Source: Lutimaribacter pacificus (lineage in GTDB: Bacteria; Pseudomonadota; Alphaproteobacteria; Rhodobacterales; Rhodobacteraceae). From it: a stretch of 64,000 nt of DNA. The notes beneath the pieces are model-generated. The model ran no database searches, was not told the DNA's origin, and saw only the letters and a program-made list of their open reading frames with translations. The position numbers and the translations under genes are program-made. The stretch covers positions 1 to 64,000 of the forward strand of contig NZ_FQZZ01000010.1 in assembly GCF_900142185.1 (NCBI RefSeq). The letters run 5' to 3'. Below are positions 61,469 through 64,000 of this stretch, piece by piece (within the stretch, counting starts at the first letter, position 1; every line of letters starts with the position of its first letter).

Positions 61469-63823
61469 ATGTCTTCCGACGGCAACCGCAACGATCACGG
61501 TCATCCGGGTGATCAAGAGCATTCTGACCCAAGAGGCAACTCCTGTTGCGACGCCAGCAAGGACGTCGCGTCCACGGCGCCAGCGCCGTCTGGCGGAAGG
61601 AGCTTTCAGGTCTCCGGGCTCGATTGCGCCGAAGAGGTGGCGATCCTGAACCGGGTTGTCGGGCCGAAAGTGGGCGGAACCGAACACCTGGCATTCGACG
61701 TGATCAACGGGCGAATGACCATCCTCGATAGCGCCGAGAGGATACCAGACGACGAAGTCACGCAGTTGGTCGCAACGACCGGCATGAGCGCCAAGCCATG
61801 GGATGCCGACAACGCAGCAGAGGACCAGGCGGCGCATCTGGCACGTCAGAAGCGCTTTACCTCGTTGAGCGGCGGCTTCTGGGCGGCGGGATTCCTTTTT
61901 CACATTGTCGAGACCGGCATGGGCGGCGCGCTCGGGCTCTTTGCGGGCCATGGCGAGGTGCCTATGCCTATGGTGGAAGCAGGGATCTTCGCCGTCGCGA
62001 TTCTTTTTGGCGTCTGGCTTGTCGCGCCCAAGGCCTGGTCTTCGGCGCGGAGGCTTAGCCCCGACATGAACCTGCTCATGGTGGTGGCCGTCGCGGGCGC
62101 CATCGGCCTCGGCGAGTTTTTTGAGGCCGCGACGGTCGCCTTCTTCTTCTCGCTTTCGCTTTATCTTGAGAGCTGGAGCGTGGGGCGGGCGCGTAATGCG
62201 GTTTCCGCGCTCCTCGATCTGGCGCCGCCAACGGCGCGGGTTCTTTACGACGACGGATCTGAATCCGACGTTCCGGCCGCGGCCGTGGCAGTCAATGCAA
62301 GGTTTATCGTGCGCGGCGGCGACCGGATCCCCCTCGACGGTGAGGTCGTGGACGGGGCAGGGGCCGTCGATCAGGCCCCAATTACTGGGGAAAGCGCGCT
62401 AGTGCCCAAGGAACCAGGCGACGAGGTCTATGCCGGCACGATCAACGGCGAGGGCACACTGACGGTGCGGGCGACGAAGGCCGCCTCGGACACGGTGCTC
62501 GCGAAAATCATTCGCATGGTGGGCGATGCCCATGCCCGCCGCGCGCCGGTCGAACAGTGGGTGGCCAAGTTCGCGCGCATCTACACACCCATCGTGATGG
62601 CTTTGGCGATCGCCATCGCGCTGGTGCCGCCACTGCTGCTCGGCGGCGCCTGGGACTACTGGTTCTACAATGCTCTGGTCCTTCTGGTCATCGCATGTCC
62701 TTGCGCGCTGGTCATTTCTACGCCGGTCTCCATCGTGGCAGCGCTGACCGCGTCGGCACGGGCGGGGGTGCTCATCAAGGGCGGCGCCTATGTCGAGGCG
62801 CCGGGGCGGACCACGGCACTGGCGATGGACAAGACCGGGACGATCACCATGGGCGAGCCTGAGGTGGCGGCGGTTCACCCACTGGTCGGCGTTTCCGCAC
62901 GCGATCTCATGGCGCTGGCAGCAAGCCTGGAGGCGCGGTCTTCACACCCGCTGGCACGCGCCATCCTCTCGCGCGCCGAAGCCGATGGTGTTTCCGTGTC
63001 TGCCGCAGAGGACACCCGTACCGTGCCCGGGCGCGGTCTGGAAGGACGCGCCGACGGGCGCGCTATCTGGCTCGGCTCGGATCGCTTCGCCGAAGAGAAG
63101 GGGTTCGGCAATGCCATTCCGGCGGATCTGCGGGATCGGATCGAAGGGGCAGGGAGCACCCTCGTTGCCGTGGGTGACGAGACCGGCGTGACCGGCGTAC
63201 TGGAGCTTCGCGACCGCATCCGCCCAGATGCAAAGGGGATCGTTGCGCGTCTGCATGCGCAGGGTGTGAAGACCATCGTGATGTTGACGGGCGACAACGA
63301 ACGCACCGCGCGCGCGGTGGCAGCCGAAGTCGGCATCGACGAGGTGCGCGCCGAACTTTTGCCAGAAGACAAGGTGACGGCCATTGAGGAACTCGTCGAA
63401 AGCCACGACATGGTGGCGATGATCGGCGACGGTGTGAATGACGCACCGGCCATGGCGCGGGCGCATTATGCCATCGCCATGGGCGCTGTCGGATCGGATG
63501 CCGCGATCGAGACGGCCGACATCGCGCTGATGACCGACGACATCGGCAAGGTACCCTGGCTTATCGGCCATTCGCGCCGTGCCATGACGATCATCCACCA
63601 GAATATCGGCATATCGCTGGCGACCAAGGCGCTGTTCGTCGGGCTGACCGCGTTCGGTATGGCCTCAATGTGGGGCGCCATTGCTGCGGATGTAGGCGTG
63701 TCTCTGCTGGTGGTCGCCAACGCACTTCGGCTCCTGAACGGCCATCAGGTTGAGGCCGGGCCTTCAGGCGGAGAACCGGTGGGCGAGCAGATGGCGAAAG
63801 GAGCACTGGCGCACGGTCATTGA
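61469..63823 (+). CDS. Zn/Cd/Pb-exporting P-type ATPase
   Basis: This 784-residue P1B-2-type pump of the CadA/ZntA kind has the membrane motif CPCALVISTP, the phosphorylation site DKTGTITMGEPEV and the hinge [20 protein letters not shown]. The N-terminal metal-binding domain keeps only one cysteine of the usual pair (VSGLDCAEEV), and a Cys at SCCDAS lies upstream with a His/Asp-rich start. The C-terminal tail ends ALAHGH. A MerR-family regulator for it is not in the window. Confidence 0.92.
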   Translation: MSSDGNRNDHGHPGDQEHSDPRGNSCCDASKDVASTAPAPSGGRSFQVSGLDCAEEVAILNRVVGPKVGGTEHLAFDVINGRMTILDSAERIPDDEVTQLVATTGMSAKPWDADNAAEDQAAHLARQKRFTSLSGGFWAAGFLFHIVETGMGGALGLFAGHGEVPMPMVEAGIFAVAILFGVWLVAPKAWSSARRLSPDMNLLMVVAVAGAIGLGEFFEAATVAFFFSLSLYLESWSVGRARNAVSALLDLAPPTARVLYDDGSESDVPAAAVAVNARFIVRGGDRIPLDGEVVDGAGAVDQAPITGESALVPKEPGDEVYAGTINGEGTLTVRATKAASDTVLAKIIRMVGDAHARRAPVEQWVAKFARIYTPIVMALAIAIALVPPLLLGGAWDYWFYNALVLLVIACPCALVISTPVSIVAALTASARAGVLIKGGAYVEAPGRTTALAMDKTGTITMGEPEVAAVHPLVGVSARDLMALAASLEARSSHPLARAILSRAEADGVSVSAAEDTRTVPGRGLEGRADGRAIWLGSDRFAEEKGFGNAIPADLRDRIEGAGSTLVAVGDETGVTGVLELRDRIRPDAKGIVARLHAQGVKTIVMLTGDNERTARAVAAEVGIDEVRAELLPEDKVTAIEELVESHDMVAMIGDGVNDAPAMARAHYAIAMGAVGSDAAIETADIALMTDDIGKVPWLIGHSRRAMTIIHQNIGISLATKALFVGLTAFGMASMWGAIAADVGVSLLVVANALRLLNGHQVEAGPSGGEPVGEQMAKGALAHGH

Positions 63824-64000
63824 TCCGGCGGTTTCGGTAGCTCGATATCGCTTTTGCGGTCCAGCCACGCCAGCGCCCCGACAGAGAATTCCGAACCCCG
63901 GTAGGGTTCCGTCCAGGCGGTCTCGATGTCGTCCCAGGGCAGAGGCTCGAGATTTCCAAGAAAGAGCGTCAGACGGTAGGCCGCTGCCTCGGGAAGCCAA
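63817..64000 (-). CDS. C-terminal part of an unidentified protein
   Basis: The last 60 codons of a leftward gene enter from the right edge (WLPEAAAYRLTLFLGNLEPL, then WTEPYRGSEFSVGALAWLD). The frame overlaps the end of the ATPase gene by 7 bp. Too little is present to name it. Confidence 0.5.
   Translation of the reverse strand, partial: WLPEAAAYRLTLFLGNLEPLPWDDIETAWTEPYRGSEFSVGALAWLDRKSDIELPKPPDQ

Noticed and set aside
1-64000. tRNA, rRNA, CRISPR arrays and a plasmid replication gene
   Set aside because: None was seen on reading both strands; the ParA-like gene at 11970 fits VirC1 and has no partition partner.

Overview
The window reads as part of a plasmid or other mobile replicon from an alphaproteobacterium, most likely the Rhodobacteraceae (Roseobacter/Paracoccus type). 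The pointers are a VirD2-like relaxase with VirD4, MobC, VirC1 and VirC2, high-GC codon use, many IS fragments, and periplasmic redox families typical of that group. No replication gene, rRNA or tRNA is visible. Everything here is read from the sequence and from family knowledge; no database search was run.

Layout. 1-736: tandem IS3-family remnants. 715-6341: first metal/thiol block (PCuAC-like protein; DsbA-like, Tat rhodanese and DsbD/ScsB in one leftward operon; SHOCT protein and DsbB rightward; an uncharacterised multi-pass membrane protein). 6517-13341: conjugative DNA-processing module (VirD4, relaxase, MobC leftward; VirC1, VirC2 rightward) with a large inverted repeat between them that is an oriT candidate. 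13463-16968: a TniA-TniB-TniQ transposon with several terminal repeats at each end. 17016-21808: mercury operon (merR, merT, merP, a small membrane protein, merF, a glutathione-reductase-like flavoprotein, merA). 21868-25087: the same tni-type ends flanking an ISL3-family element that is itself split by an IS5-family element and carries a nonsense codon. 25088-27711: remnant of a zinc/cadmium exporter operon, a channel-like protein and a second Tat rhodanese.

27900-63823 is a large copper and heavy-metal island. A two-component system leads an operon with a SHOCT protein and CcmF-CcmG-CcmH-CcmI. It is followed by a second DsbD/ScsB operon, then a long operon of L,D-transpeptidase, c-type cytochromes, multicopper oxidase and ScsC. 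After that come copZ, copA, cueR, a glutaredoxin-MauE fusion, a DUF305 protein, more L,D-transpeptidases, a second multicopper oxidase, a second DsbB, an EF-hand protein, DUF302, Lgt, a second copper ATPase, an APC permease, CcdA, a fourth L,D-transpeptidase and a Zn/Cd ATPase.

How it works together (inference): cytoplasmic metal is exported by P-type ATPases under MerR-family promoters (CueR-type sites with 19-bp spacers at 26558, 37361, 43344, 43403, 48052 and 54715; ZntR/CadR-type at 60138 and 61406). A separate envelope programme rebuilds thiol chemistry (DsbA/ScsC, DsbB, DsbD/ScsB, rhodaneses), matures cytochromes c, oxidises copper and re-crosslinks the cell wall. It seems tied together by a direct-repeat operator, GATACA-N4-GATACA, found at the two-component promoter and upstream of the Dsb and L,D-transpeptidase operons. 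The most notable features are this apparent regulon and the four Tat-exported L,D-transpeptidases embedded in a metal-resistance island.
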